A stretch of DNA of 40,533 nucleotides from Janibacter hoylei PVAS-1 (GCF_000297495.1 NZ_ALWX01000036.1:1-40533); one strand, 5' to 3'. Shown: positions 28,432-36,381, counted from the stretch's first letter. The notes: generated by a model not told the origin, from the letters alone. A program made the numbers and translations.

Positions 28432-28457
28432 GACGTTCGCTCCTGCGGGAGCGGCCA

Positions 28458-28505
<48 letters not shown>

Positions 28506-28538
28506 TTACCCCTCCTGGTTGGCTCAAAAATTGAATAA

Positions 28539-28612
28539 CGGGATGTGGCGCAGCTTGGTAGCGCACCTGACTGGGGGTCAGGGGGTCGCAGGTTCAAATC
28601 CTGTCATCCCGA
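28539..28612 (+). tRNA. tRNA-Pro (anticodon GGG)
   Basis: A complete 74-nt cloverleaf. Acceptor CGGGATG pairs with CATCCCG plus discriminator A; the D arm contains TTGGTAGCGC; the anticodon stem CCTGA/TCAGG encloses CTGGGGG with GGG at 28573-28575; the T arm is GCAGG-TTCAAAT-CCTGT. CCA is not encoded. Its last 12 bases are part of the 16-bp target duplication of the adjacent IS. Confidence 0.95.
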
Positions 28613-28616
28613 CGTA
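28601..28616 (+). repeat. Left copy of 16-bp target-site duplication
   Basis: CTGTCATCCCGACGTA is repeated exactly at 29968-29983 and flanks the IS without gap. The first 12 bases are the tRNA-Pro 3' end. Confidence 0.85.
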
Positions 28617-28640
28617 TGTGATGTCTCAGGACATCGGCAT

Positions 28641-28670
28641 AGCCGGACCTACGATTTTGTAGGTCCGGCT
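28641..28670 (+). terminator. Rho-independent terminator inside the IS left end
   Basis: AGCCGGACCTAC and GTAGGTCCGGCT form a perfect 12-bp stem with a GATTTT loop, followed on the plus strand by ATTGCTTTTG. It would end the tRNA-Pro transcript 30-60 nt after the tRNA and shield the transposase from read-through. The transposase stop codon lies at its edge. Confidence 0.75.
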
Positions 28671-29848
28671 ATTGCTTTTGTGGGCCGGGTTTTCGGCCGG
28701 TGGGTTGGTAGTCGCGGGTGGGGTCGAGGGTCAGCTCGCGCAGGAGTTCGCCGGTGGCGGCGTTGATGATGCGGATCTCGAGGTCTTGGACCAGGAGCAG
28801 GACGTAGGTTCCGGCGTAGGGTCGGCCGACTCCGATGTGGTGCAGTCGCCCGTGGTTTCGCAGGGTGACGACGCCAGATTTGTCGATCTTGTCGGTCCGG
28901 ACGCGCTCGTGGGTACCGGTCGGGGCGCCGGGGGGCGGCTTTGGGGCGGGCGGTGTACGCGGTGGCGGGGGTGGCGCGGTGCGGCAGGGATCGGTGGGGT
29001 CGCCGGTTGTTGTACTCGTCGCGGAAGTCGTCGATCAGGGTGTGCAGGGCCTGGACCGTGGCGGGTTGTTCGGGTTGGGCACGCAGCCACTTCTTCATCG
29101 TCTGCTGGAAGCGCTCGACCTTGCCGCACGTCGTGGGGTGCGCGGGTCGGGAGTTCTTCTGGGTCACGCCCAGGGCGGCCAGGTGGGTCTCGAGGGCGTT
29201 CTTGCCGCCGCGGCCGCCGGCCAGTCGGGTGGTGAAGACCATCCCGTTGTCGGTCAGCGTGCTTGCGGGGCAACCGTGCTCGTCGGTCGTGGCTTGGAAT
29301 GCGGCCAGCACGATCGGGCCGGTGACCCGGGTGTGGGCGCTGATGTGCAGCGCGTAGCGGGAGTGGTCGTCGAGCCAGGTGAGGATCTCCACGTCGCGGC
29401 CGGTGGTCAGACGGTAGTGCGTGAAGTCGGACTGCCAGGTCTCGTTGGGTTGCTCGGCCTCGAAGCGGATGTAGGAGGATTTCGGGCGCTTCTTCGGCTC
29501 GGGCACCACGCGTCCTGCTCGAGTGAGGATGCGGTTGATCGTGGCCCGGGAGGTCGTGACGTCGTGGTGGTGACGCAGGTGCCAGCCGATGGTCTCGGCG
29601 CCGGCGTCCAGGCCTCGCGTGCTCAGCTGGTCACGTAGCTGCAGCACGAGGTCGACCGTGGCCTGCGGGGTGGCGGTGGTGAAGGTGTTGGGTCGACGGG
29701 AACGCGGCTCGAAGGCCTGCTCGCCCACGGCGCGGTAGCGGGCCATCAACTTGCTGATCCAGCCCTGAGAGACGCCATAAGTGCGGGCGACCTCGGACTG
29801 CGACTGACCGGCCAGGACCGCGGTGATCACAAGACGACGTTTCGACAT
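28669..29848 (-). CDS. IS481-family transposase (frameshifted as given)
   Basis: The N-terminal HTH (TYGVSQGWISKLMARYR) and rve/DDE core are intact: Asp in TWQSDFTHYRL, Asp in TLTDNGMVF and Glu in CGKVERFQQTMKKWL. After AYTARPKAAP the frame is lost at a run of six G on the plus strand (28930-28935). Removing one base restores GAPTGTHERVRTDKIDKSG, then NHGRLHHIGVGRPYAGTYV, and a stop at 28669, giving about 393 residues. As given, the protein would have a scrambled C-terminus but a complete catalytic core. Confidence 0.87.
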
Positions 29849-29876
29849 GCCCCAGCATCAGGACCACATCCATCCC

Positions 29877-29966
29877 AATGTCGTGAGACACCCCTATTCC
29901 AATGTCCTGAGACACCCCTCATTCCAATGTCCTGAGACACCCAATTCCGATGTCCTGAGCCAGCAC
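29877..29966 (-). repeat. Fourfold end-motif array at the IS right end
   Basis: AATGTCSTGAGACACCC-like copies start at 29877, 29901, 29926 and 29949, spaced 24, 25 and 23 bp. The motif is the reverse of the terminal repeat core (TGTCTCAGGACAT). The left end has only one copy. These are probably transposase-binding sites. Confidence 0.75.
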
Positions 29967-29967
29967 A

Positions 29968-29983
29968 CTGTCATCCCGACGTA
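29968..29983 (+). repeat. Right copy of 16-bp target-site duplication
   Basis: An exact copy of 28601-28616. Before the IS inserted, the tRNA 3' end would have run directly into the hairpin at 29985. Confidence 0.85.
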
Positions 29984-29984
29984 A

Positions 29985-30019
29985 AAGCCCTGGTGAGAGC
30001 ATGTTTCTCGCCGGGGCTT
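29985..30019 (+). terminator. Original tRNA-Pro terminator hairpin
   Basis: AAGCCCTGGTGAGA (29985-29998) pairs with TCTCGCCGGGGCTT (30006-30019), with two G-U pairs and a 7-nt loop. Its position just after the second target repeat indicates it was the terminator of the tRNA before IS insertion. The rest of the 318-base gap to the next gene holds the repeats at 30045-30150. Confidence 0.65.
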
Positions 30020-30044
30020 CGTCATGTCTTGGGAGGGTTTTTGT

Positions 30045-30150
30045 TGGTCCCCCTCTGGTCCCCCTGGACCCGCGCACGCTCGGGCTGCCTGTGGATAGAT
30101 GGGCCCTCCGAGACCCCTTCCCTGTGGATAAGGGGACCAAAAGGGGACCA
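30045..30150. repeat. Inverted pairs of iterated sites near the element's left end
   Basis: TGGTCCCCCT occurs at 30045-30054 and 30056-30065. Its inverse AGGGGACCA occurs at 30131-30139 and 30142-30150. Both pairs have an 11-bp period. Between and beside them, CCTGTGGATA is repeated directly (30088-30097 and 30121-30130). The layout resembles arm-type integrase sites next to an attachment site; function is inferred from position. Confidence 0.6.
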
Positions 30151-30265
30151 GAACGATTCCCGGCCTCATTCGCCCCCCTGCCCGGCTGTTATCGGATGGA
30201 CGTGAGGACTCGGTAGTCCCCGCTTCTCTCGGACGCGGGCGAGAGCGGCTCGCGTGAACCGAGGC

Positions 30266-30295
30266 TTGATATGCAAGTAGCCACTTGCCTACTGT
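30266..30295 (+). promoter_or_regulatory. arsR-type promoter with operator in the spacer
   Basis: TTGATA (30266-30271) and TACTGT (30290-30295) are 18 bp apart. The inverted repeat GCAAGT-agcc-ACTTGC (30273-30288) fills the spacer, an ideal place for autorepression by the downstream ArsR protein. The GTG at 30302 begins 6 nt after the -10, so the message may be leaderless. Confidence 0.65.
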
Positions 30296-30301
30296 GGAGG
30301 C

Positions 30302-30580
30302 GTGGGAGACATCTACCAAGCACTCGCCGATCCGACCAGGCGCCTCATCCTCGATGAGCTCTCCGAGCGCGATGGGCAGAGCTTGTTCGAGTTGTGCGGC
30401 CGGCTGGCGATGCGGCATGGCATTGCGTCGTCCAGGCAGGCGATCTCCCAGCATCTGACCGTCTTGGAAGAAGCGGGACTTGTCAGCTCGCAACGTTCTG
30501 GGCGGACGAAACTCCTCTCCCTGCACACCGAGCCGCTGCGGGAGATCACCGAACGCTGGCTCACCGAACCGAAGGAATGA
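30302..30580 (+). CDS. ArsR-family winged-helix regulator
   Basis: The 92-residue protein begins DIYQALADPTRRLILDEL and has the HTH SSRQAISQHLTVLEEAGLVSSQRSGRTKLLSL, typical of ArsR/SmtB repressors. No metal-binding CxC is seen, so it belongs with the non-metal group often paired with VOC or SRPBCC genes. It lies 3 bases upstream of a VOC protein and probably represses both from the operator at 30273-30288. It is likely cargo between the tRNA and the integrase. Confidence 0.87.
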   Translation: MGDIYQALADPTRRLILDELSERDGQSLFELCGRLAMRHGIASSRQAISQHLTVLEEAGLVSSQRSGRTKLLSLHTEPLREITERWLTEPKE

Positions 30581-30583
30581 CTC

Positions 30584-30976
30584 ATGAGCATCCGAATCAA
30601 CGTCACGAGCGTCTTCGTTGACGACCAGGCCAAGGCACTCGCCTTCTACACCGACAAGCTCGGCTTCGTCCCCAAGAACGACGTGCCACTGGGCGAGTTC
30701 CGCTGGCTGACCGTGGTCGGACCTGACGCACCCGACGGCCCCGAGCTGCTGCTGGAGCCCAATCAGCACCCTGCGGCCAACGCCTATACAGCCGCACTCG
30801 TCGCCGACGGCATCCCGGCAGCCTCCTTCGCCGTTGACGATGTGGCCGCGACCTATGCGCAGCTTGTTGCTGGCGGCGTCCGATTCACGCAAGAACCGAC
30901 ACCGATGGGGCCTGTCGTCACCGCCGTATTGGACGACACCTGCGGAAACCTCATCCAGCTCACAAGCCCGGCATAA
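30584..30976 (+). CDS. VOC-family (glyoxalase/bleomycin-resistance fold) protein
   Basis: The 130-residue protein has two beta-alpha-beta-beta-beta modules: VTSVFVDDQAKALAFYTDKLGFVPKNDVPL first, then FAVDDVAATYAQLVAGGVRF and DDTCGNLIQL at the end. VOC proteins include glyoxalases, dioxygenases and drug-binding resistance proteins; the substrate cannot be told. It is the second gene of the ArsR pair and is presumably induced when the repressor is released. Confidence 0.87.
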   Translation: MSIRINVTSVFVDDQAKALAFYTDKLGFVPKNDVPLGEFRWLTVVGPDAPDGPELLLEPNQHPAANAYTAALVADGIPAASFAVDDVAATYAQLVAGGVRFTQEPTPMGPVVTAVLDDTCGNLIQLTSPA

Positions 30977-31049
30977 CACAGGCCACCGTCGTTCACGTCC
31001 AGCATTGCCGCCTGCATCGGTTTGCCCCGAGTCCAGCCCGATCGCGGAG

Positions 31050-32279
31050 CTAGATGCCGCGCTTGGGCGGCTGACTCTGGCGCGCATGGCGACGCTGCCC
31101 CGCGGCAGAGAGGAAGGCGTTGGCCTGCTCAGCGGCGGAGGCGAGGTGGCGGTCGTCGGGGTGCAGGTAGCCGCGGGTGGTCTCCAGCGAGGCGTGCCCG
31201 AGGATGTCTTGGAGGACGTGCAGAGGGATGCCGGCGTCGGCCATCCAGGTCGCCCCGGTGTGGCGCAGGCCGTGCCGGGTGAGGTCAGGCAGCCCGAGCT
31301 TCGCCACGACGCCGTCCCAGTTCGTGGCGTCGCGGACGGTCGCAGTGGTGAGGTAGCCGCCCTTCGGACCGACCAGCAACGAGTCCGCGGGCTCCTTGCC
31401 GTCGGTGAGGCGTTCGAGCACGGGCCGGAGCGGTTCGAGGATCGGCACGCGTCGCTCTTTGCGGCTCTTGGTCGGCTTCGTGACCAGGCCACCCTTGCCG
31501 GGGAACACCTGCCGGCGGATCACCACGAGGTTCTTGTCGAAGTCGACATCCCCGACCTGCAACCCAGACACCTCCGAGGACCGGGCCGCGAGCAGCGCGG
31601 CGAGCATCACGAAGTCGCTGTAGGACTGATGCACCTTCCCGCATGCGCGCGCGAGGCGGTTGAGGGTCTTCATGTCCGGGATCGCGTGCGCCCGCGGGGA
31701 GGCGTGTTCGGCGGACTGGCCGCGGAAGGCGTTGCGATTCAGGCTCCGCTTGGCACGGTTCTTCGCGGGGTTGATCTGGATCAGCCCGTCCCGCACGGCT
31801 TCATCGAGCACCCGCACGAGCGGGGCGATAGTGTTCTTGATAGTTGAGGCGCCGTGACGCTGTTCCCACTCATCAATGGTGCGGTCGATGATCCCCGCGG
31901 TGATTTGGGTGACCGGCAGATGCCCGAGCGCGGGCAGCACCCGCAGCTTCAGCCCGTACCCGTAGGTCTCGCCGGTGGAGGTCGGGTCCAGGCCCCGCGC
32001 CCACCGGTCGCCGATGGAGGTGACGAACTCCAGCAGCGTCATGGACACGTCCATGCCCTTGGTCGAGGAGTTGCGGAGCTGGTCGAAGAACGCGTGCGCG
32101 GCCGCTTCGTCCCGCACGATCTCCGAGCGGATCACCCGGCGCTTGGTGGTCGGGTCCGTCCACCGGGCGCGGGCGCGGATGCCGTAGGAGCGGCGCTCCA
32201 TGTCCGTGGAGACCTTCACACCAATCGGCGGGACCGGCTTGGGCTCAGCGGTCGGCTGCGGCTCAGCTCTCCGGGGCAT
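31050..32279 (-). CDS. Tyrosine-type integrase of the integrative element
   Basis: The 409-residue protein has an arm-binding N-terminus (YGIRARARWTDPTTKRRV), a SAM-like core-binding domain and a catalytic domain. The catalytic residues are Arg in LLAARSSEVSGLQ, Lys in the beta-hairpin, HGLRHTGATWMADAG, GHASLETT and Tyr in RGYLHPDD. It is the first element gene in from the tRNA, reading toward it, the standard place for an integrase that uses a tRNA site. It overlaps the upstream excisionase-like gene by 17 bases. Confidence 0.93.
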   Translation of the reverse strand: MPRRAEPQPTAEPKPVPPIGVKVSTDMERRSYGIRARARWTDPTTKRRVIRSEIVRDEAAAHAFFDQLRNSSTKGMDVSMTLLEFVTSIGDRWARGLDPTSTGETYGYGLKLRVLPALGHLPVTQITAGIIDRTIDEWEQRHGASTIKNTIAPLVRVLDEAVRDGLIQINPAKNRAKRSLNRNAFRGQSAEHASPRAHAIPDMKTLNRLARACGKVHQSYSDFVMLAALLAARSSEVSGLQVGDVDFDKNLVVIRRQVFPGKGGLVTKPTKSRKERRVPILEPLRPVLERLTDGKEPADSLLVGPKGGYLTTATVRDATNWDGVVAKLGLPDLTRHGLRHTGATWMADAGIPLHVLQDILGHASLETTRGYLHPDDRHLASAAEQANAFLSAAGQRRHARQSQPPKRGI

Positions 32280-32475
32280 GGTCGTGTTCCAGCTCCGCCA
32301 GCCAGCGATCCACGGCGTCGAGCCGATACCGGGCGATCCCGCCCAGGCGCAGGAACGGCGGCCCCGTGCCCGCCGACCGCCACCGCGACAGGGTGGACTC
32401 CGAGACCTTCAAGTACGCCGCGACCTCGCGGCTGTGCATGAGCGGCGACACCACGAGCGTCCCTTCGTCGCTCAT
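32263..32475 (-). CDS. Excisionase-like helix-turn-helix protein
   Basis: The 70-residue MerR/AlpA-type HTH reads SREVAAYLKVSESTLSRWRSAGTGPPFLRLGGIARYRLDAVDRWL. It is directly upstream of and overlapping the integrase, which is where excisionases (recombination directionality factors) are found in actinobacterial elements. A regulatory role instead is possible. Confidence 0.85.
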   Translation of the reverse strand: MSDEGTLVVSPLMHSREVAAYLKVSESTLSRWRSAGTGPPFLRLGGIARYRLDAVDRWLAELEHDHAPES

Positions 32476-33056
32476 GACAGTTCTCCGGTGTCGGGGTCGA
32501 GGGTGCGGTAGAACGCTTCCTCGGCGTCGCGGCGAGCCTGGACGTCGGCCATGACGAACTCCACGAACTCGGCGTCGCGGTCGATGATCGGCAGGTCCTG
32601 GATCGGGTCGGCGGGTTCCTCACCGGGCCAGACGGTCTGCCTGGTGGGCCGGTCGTGGTCGAGCTTCGTGCCGGACGCAGCGACCCATTCGCGCAGCCGC
32701 TGGCGGGCGTCGGCGAAGTCGCGGTGCCAGCCCAGTGGCGCGGAGCCGTTCTGCTCGGGGTCGTAGGCGCACAGCCAGTGCAGGTGCAGCGCGGACAGCT
32801 CCCACAGCAGCTCAGAGTGGGCGTACCAGGCGGGCGGGATCACCGCGGCGGGCAGACCGTAGGTGTGCCGCAGCCAGTCCACCCACCGGTTCAGCTCCAG
32901 CCACTCGACCTCGGCATCGTCGGCGTTCAGCAGGTTCCAGTTGATCGGGTGCGGCGGCTCCGCGATCAGCGGGTCCTCGAAGCCCTCGTCGCCGTCCAGC
33001 TCCGGGCCGGGCAGGTCGCCCGTGGTGGCGTCATCGTCGCGGGGATCGTCGGACAT
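32472..33056 (-). CDS. Element-associated protein of unknown function
   Basis: The 194-residue acidic protein has an acidic N-terminal ~30 residues, then a tryptophan-rich core (INWNLLNADDAEVEWLELNRWVDWLRHTYGL, then VIPPAWYAHSELLWELSALHLHW). I recall similar short proteins beside VirD4 genes in actinobacterial conjugative elements, but cannot name a function. The ATG at 33056 has AGGAG 6 nt upstream; the frame is open 12 codons further. It overlaps the HTH gene by 4 bases and sits 87 bases downstream of virD4. Confidence 0.7.
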   Translation of the reverse strand: MSDDPRDDDATTGDLPGPELDGDEGFEDPLIAEPPHPINWNLLNADDAEVEWLELNRWVDWLRHTYGLPAAVIPPAWYAHSELLWELSALHLHWLCAYDPEQNGSAPLGWHRDFADARQRLREWVAASGTKLDHDRPTRQTVWPGEEPADPIQDLPIIDRDAEFVEFVMADVQARRDAEEAFYRTLDPDTGELS

Positions 33057-33143
33057 GGTGTGCTCCTGTCTGCTCTCGCGGTCCCCGGTCATGCCGGGGC
33101 TTTCTATGGCAGGCAGGTGGGCGCGGAGGCGACTGGCGTGTGC

Positions 33144-34925
33144 TCAGGTGTCAGAGCGGCGCAGCAGGGCCTCTATCTGCGCACGATCGGCGGTGAGCTG
33201 GGTGGTGTCGGGGCGCTTTGGCCACGGGTGCAGGTCGGTGACGATCGGGGGCGCGGAGCGCAGCAGCACGATCCCGGTGCCGAACGGTAGCCGGCGGATG
33301 CGGTCGGGCGGGAAGATCGGCACCCGCCGGACGGAGCGCTGGTTGGAGCGGGTGCCGTGGTCACCCAGCGTCACGGAGTCGGTGTACTCGTCGCGTTCCC
33401 CGACCAGGGCGCTGAGGTCTTGCAGATCGCGACTGTTGGAAGCGCCGCCGAGGATGACCTTGACGATCGACGCGTCCCAGATCGCGCCGGCCTGGTGCTC
33501 GTTCCACTTGTCCCGCGCCTGCGCGAGGGACTGGAGCACCGGCATCGTCGTGATGCCCGACCCGCCGCCTTCGGCCATCAGCGTCGGCAGCGACGGCAGG
33601 GGCGAGAGGTTGGCGATCTCATCCAGCGCCAGCAGCATCGGCGGATCGAGCCGCGCACCGGGTGAGCGCGCGGCGAGACGGCGGGCAGTCTCGATGAGGT
33701 CTTCCACCAGCGCCGCGACCAGTGCGGCGCTGGCTCCCGCACCGGACCCGGTGGCCAGGAGAAACAGGGTGCCGCGGTTCTGGATGAAGTGCTCGGGGTC
33801 GAATCCTTCACCGGGGCCGGGTGAGACGGCGTCGAGCACTCGGGGGTCGGCGAGCGATCCGAGGGCGAGGGACACGCCTTGCCAGATGGAGTCGCGGGTG
33901 CGGGGGTCGGAGTCGATCATCGCTTCCAGCGACTCGGCCCATCCGGTCGCCGCGCGGGTCGAGCCGGTCAGGATCGCCACCGCGTCGGCGGCTGCGGTCG
34001 GGTCGAGGGTCCAGCGGAACAGCTCGGCCGGTGGGCGGTGGTCGATCGCGGCGGCGTGCAGGAGCGCTTGCAGTGCGGCGCGGGTCTTGCCCTCCCAGAA
34101 CCCGCCGCCGTCGACGCCGCCGGATGAGAGGCCGGTTCCGGCGGCGGCGAGCCCGGTGGCGCGGATCATCGCGGTCTGCGGGGACTCACAGCCCCGGATC
34201 GGTGACCACCGCATCCCCGCGGGCAAGCCTTCGGCGAGGTGTTGCGGGTCGAAGATCGCGACCGGCCCGACCCGGCTGCGGGCGCGCAGGGTCGCGGTCA
34301 GGTTGTCCGGCCGGGTCGAGGTCACCACGACGGCACCGGGGGCGTCGAGGATCGCGGGGATCACCAGGTGCAGGCCCTTCCCGGAGCGGGGCGGGCCGAT
34401 GACCATGATCGAGTCCTCCACCGACGCCCACACCCCGGTGCCCTTAGAGGCGCCGAGCCGGTAGCCGACATCTTGCGGGCGTGGATTATCCAGCCCGGGG
34501 CGGAGGTTCCCGGCGCGACGCAGCAGCGCCTTCTCGGACGCGGCGGCAGCGACCTCATGCCTCGTGGCAATGCCCGCCATCCGGCGCGGGTCTTGCTCGA
34601 CTCGGTGCGTGTGACGGCGCAGCCGCGACCAGACCCACACGCCGCCGGTGATGAGCACGGCGAGCAGGAGGCTCGTGACGAGCCAGTAGACGACCGGGCT
34701 CATGCCGGGCGCGTCCAGGGCGCCAGCGGGATCGCCCGGATCGAACAGCACACCGATCCCGGACGCAGGACCACCGGCGGGCTGGCTCGTGCCGGTGACG
34801 AATGCCGCGACGGACCCGGCGCCGCGGAGCACCAAGGCGATGCCGAACAGGCCGACCAGTCCGATCATGGCCGCGTTGGTCAGCTCATCACCGAACGAGC
34901 CGGTCTGCCGACCCTGACTGTTCAT
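33144..34925 (-). CDS. VirD4/TraG-type conjugative coupling ATPase
   Basis: The coupling protein brings DNA to the type IV secretion channel. The 593-residue protein from ATG 34925 has two N-terminal transmembrane segments (about 15-40 and 75-97) and Walker A MVIGPPRSGKGLHLV near residue 160. Walker B is MLLALDEIANLSPLPSLP, and the late segment GGGSGITTMPVLQSLAQARDKW is typical of TraG/TraM-recognition domains. The frame upstream of 34925 is open but reads as non-coding. It lies in a minus-strand conjugation operon after VirB4. Confidence 0.9.
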   Translation of the reverse strand: MNSQGRQTGSFGDELTNAAMIGLVGLFGIALVLRGAGSVAAFVTGTSQPAGGPASGIGVLFDPGDPAGALDAPGMSPVVYWLVTSLLLAVLITGGVWVWSRLRRHTHRVEQDPRRMAGIATRHEVAAAASEKALLRRAGNLRPGLDNPRPQDVGYRLGASKGTGVWASVEDSIMVIGPPRSGKGLHLVIPAILDAPGAVVVTSTRPDNLTATLRARSRVGPVAIFDPQHLAEGLPAGMRWSPIRGCESPQTAMIRATGLAAAGTGLSSGGVDGGGFWEGKTRAALQALLHAAAIDHRPPAELFRWTLDPTAAADAVAILTGSTRAATGWAESLEAMIDSDPRTRDSIWQGVSLALGSLADPRVLDAVSPGPGEGFDPEHFIQNRGTLFLLATGSGAGASAALVAALVEDLIETARRLAARSPGARLDPPMLLALDEIANLSPLPSLPTLMAEGGGSGITTMPVLQSLAQARDKWNEHQAGAIWDASIVKVILGGASNSRDLQDLSALVGERDEYTDSVTLGDHGTRSNQRSVRRVPIFPPDRIRRLPFGTGIVLLRSAPPIVTDLHPWPKRPDTTQLTADRAQIEALLRRSDT

Positions 34926-35022
34926 GGCAGCCGCCGGACGATCGTGGCGCCGGAGATACGGCCGACCAGCACCACCTCCACAACCCCGCCCGCAGCATCC
35001 GACCCGAGCCGGCCGGGGTCGA

Positions 35023-35433
35023 TCAGGCACGGGCCGTACCGGTACCGGACGCGTCGGTGTGCCCGGTGACGACGGCGACCGCGATGTCCTCGCCGGGAAC
35101 GAACCCGTCGCCTTCAACGGTTTGGAATACCGGCCGCGAGGCTGGCTTCTCGGGGTCAGGCGTCGGGTCGGGTGCTCGGCGACGTTGAGCCGCGATGATG
35201 TCGGTGAAGGTCGTCCCGTCTGCCTCGCGGACCTCGACCCGCGCCGGTGTCGTCCGGTCATCCGTGGCACGGTCGATGATCTGCCCGAATGAGGAACGCC
35301 GCCACGGCGGCGCGAACGGCTCGGGGTCCAGCCGTATCCCGTCGACGGTGACGGCCACGGTGCCGTCCTCGCGCACGTCGAGCACGACGAACGGAATAGA
35401 CACCGGGACCGGTTCGGGCTCGACTCTCCTCAT
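35023..35433 (-). CDS. Hypothetical protein upstream of virD4
   Basis: The 136-residue protein has a beta-rich N-terminus (VSIPFVVLDVREDGTVAVTVDG) and a positively and negatively charged middle; no known domain is recognised. The 97 bases between its stop and virD4 hold a further open frame (ending GATIVRRLP) without a start of its own. That frame's stop overlaps the virD4 ATG, so the gene may really continue there after a lost base. Conjugation-operon membership is inferred from position. Confidence 0.55.
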   Translation of the reverse strand: MRRVEPEPVPVSIPFVVLDVREDGTVAVTVDGIRLDPEPFAPPWRRSSFGQIIDRATDDRTTPARVEVREADGTTFTDIIAAQRRRAPDPTPDPEKPASRPVFQTVEGDGFVPGEDIAVAVVTGHTDASGTGTARA

Positions 35434-35514
35434 AGCGGCGAGGTGAACCAGCGATACCTTCGTCCCGCCCAGACCGGCAGCCGCGAGATGCTGACGTTTC
35501 GGCCCGCGCGCGGC

Positions 35515-35961
35515 TTACTCGCTGGGCGGCGTCAGCTCGATGCCGCGTGATGTAGCGAGAGCTTGGAGTTTCTCGGCATCGTCAGTCTGCACACAGACGG
35601 TCGCGCGGAGGCCTGCTTCCTCGCTGCGAAGCAGGTAGTAGGCGGTGCTGTCTGTGAGCAACTCACCGGCGGCGTCGAAGAACTCCCACCGCACTCGTAT
35701 CAGCACGAGTAGGCCGGTGAGGTGGTTCTGATCCAAGAGTTCGTATCCCACGGAGTGGAGGCCGAGCTTCTGGTAGAGCGGGTAGGACTGCTTCAAGCCC
35801 TGCACCATCGCCTCTCGCGATTCGAGGACCCCGGAGAACCGGTCGTCTGCGATCAGGCCTGGCGTCGTCCAGAGGTCGGCCGCGGACTCGGCGTCGAGGT
35901 CGGTCATGGTGGCGGCGTAGCGGGTGAGGTAGTCGTCGATCTGTTCGTGGCTGATGCTCAT
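35515..35961 (-). CDS. SnoaL/NTF2-like protein
   Basis: The 148-residue protein starts ISHEQIDDYLTRYAATMTDLDAESAADLW and shows the alternating helix/strand pattern of NTF2-like folds (LLVLIRVRWEFFDAAGELL). Such proteins range from isomerases to accessory domains, so no reaction can be given. It follows a HTH regulator gene by 42 bases in the same direction, probably one transcription unit. The pair interrupts the conjugation genes and has visibly lower GC than them, suggesting separately acquired cargo. Confidence 0.65.
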   Translation of the reverse strand: MSISHEQIDDYLTRYAATMTDLDAESAADLWTTPGLIADDRFSGVLESREAMVQGLKQSYPLYQKLGLHSVGYELLDQNHLTGLLVLIRVRWEFFDAAGELLTDSTAYYLLRSEEAGLRATVCVQTDDAEKLQALATSRGIELTPPSE

Positions 35962-36003
35962 ACTTCGACGATACGAGCTAATGCCGACAAGGCTGTGACG
36001 GTT

Positions 36004-36381
36004 TTACGCCACCGTCTCAGGCGAGAGTGCGGTGGTGAGCTTCTCGAAAACGCTTCGTGCGCTTGAGGAACTGTAGGGGCCGATGGCGACCAGTGCCGCC
36101 AGCAGGGCGGACACCTCGCCGGGCGTGAGGGAGACCTGGCACGCTTGTTCCCGAGCGGCGACTCGGTAACCGCCTCGTGAACCCCTGACGACTTCAACCG
36201 GAATGCCGGCTTGTCGGAGCCTGGCGATATCTCGCTCGATGGTCCGCGCGCTGATCCCAACCAGGTCGGCGAGCTGGTTCGCAGTGGTGAGCTTCGGATG
36301 CCGTGCGCGTAGTTGCTCGATGACGGCGTGCTGCCGCTCGACCAGGGGAAGGAGCTGGTGCAGGCGGATGGAGGGTTCCAT
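36004..36381 (-). CDS. HTH_11/DeoR-like transcriptional regulator
   Basis: The 125-residue protein has the winged helix LTTANQLADLVGISARTIERDIARLRQAGIPVEVVRGSRGGYRV, as in YafY-type regulators but without a full WYL domain. The rest is a ~40-residue tail. The ATG at 36381 (MEPSIRLHQLL) is preferred over the longer frame. It probably controls the SnoaL-like gene that follows. Confidence 0.75.
   Translation of the reverse strand: MEPSIRLHQLLPLVERQHAVIEQLRARHPKLTTANQLADLVGISARTIERDIARLRQAGIPVEVVRGSRGGYRVAAREQACQVSLTPGEVSALLAALVAIGPYSSSSARSVFEKLTTALSPETVA

Larger units (their letters stand above)
28617..29967. mobile_element. IS481-family insertion sequence (1351 bp)
   Basis: The ends are TGTGATGTCTCAGGACATCGG (28617) and, on the reverse strand, TGTGCTGGCTCAGGACATCGG (from 29967): terminal inverted repeats with 19 of 21 matches and TGTG...CACA tips. 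The flanking 16-bp direct repeat marks transposition. It contains one transposase gene on the minus strand, a terminator at the left end, and a fourfold repeat of the end motif at the right. The target is the 3' end of tRNA-Pro. Confidence 0.88.

Noticed and set aside
28601-29983. The 16-bp repeat as attL/attR of a small integrative element
   Set aside because: The enclosed 1351 bp has IS terminal inverted repeats exactly abutting the repeats and a DDE transposase, with no site-specific integrase, so a target-site duplication fits better.
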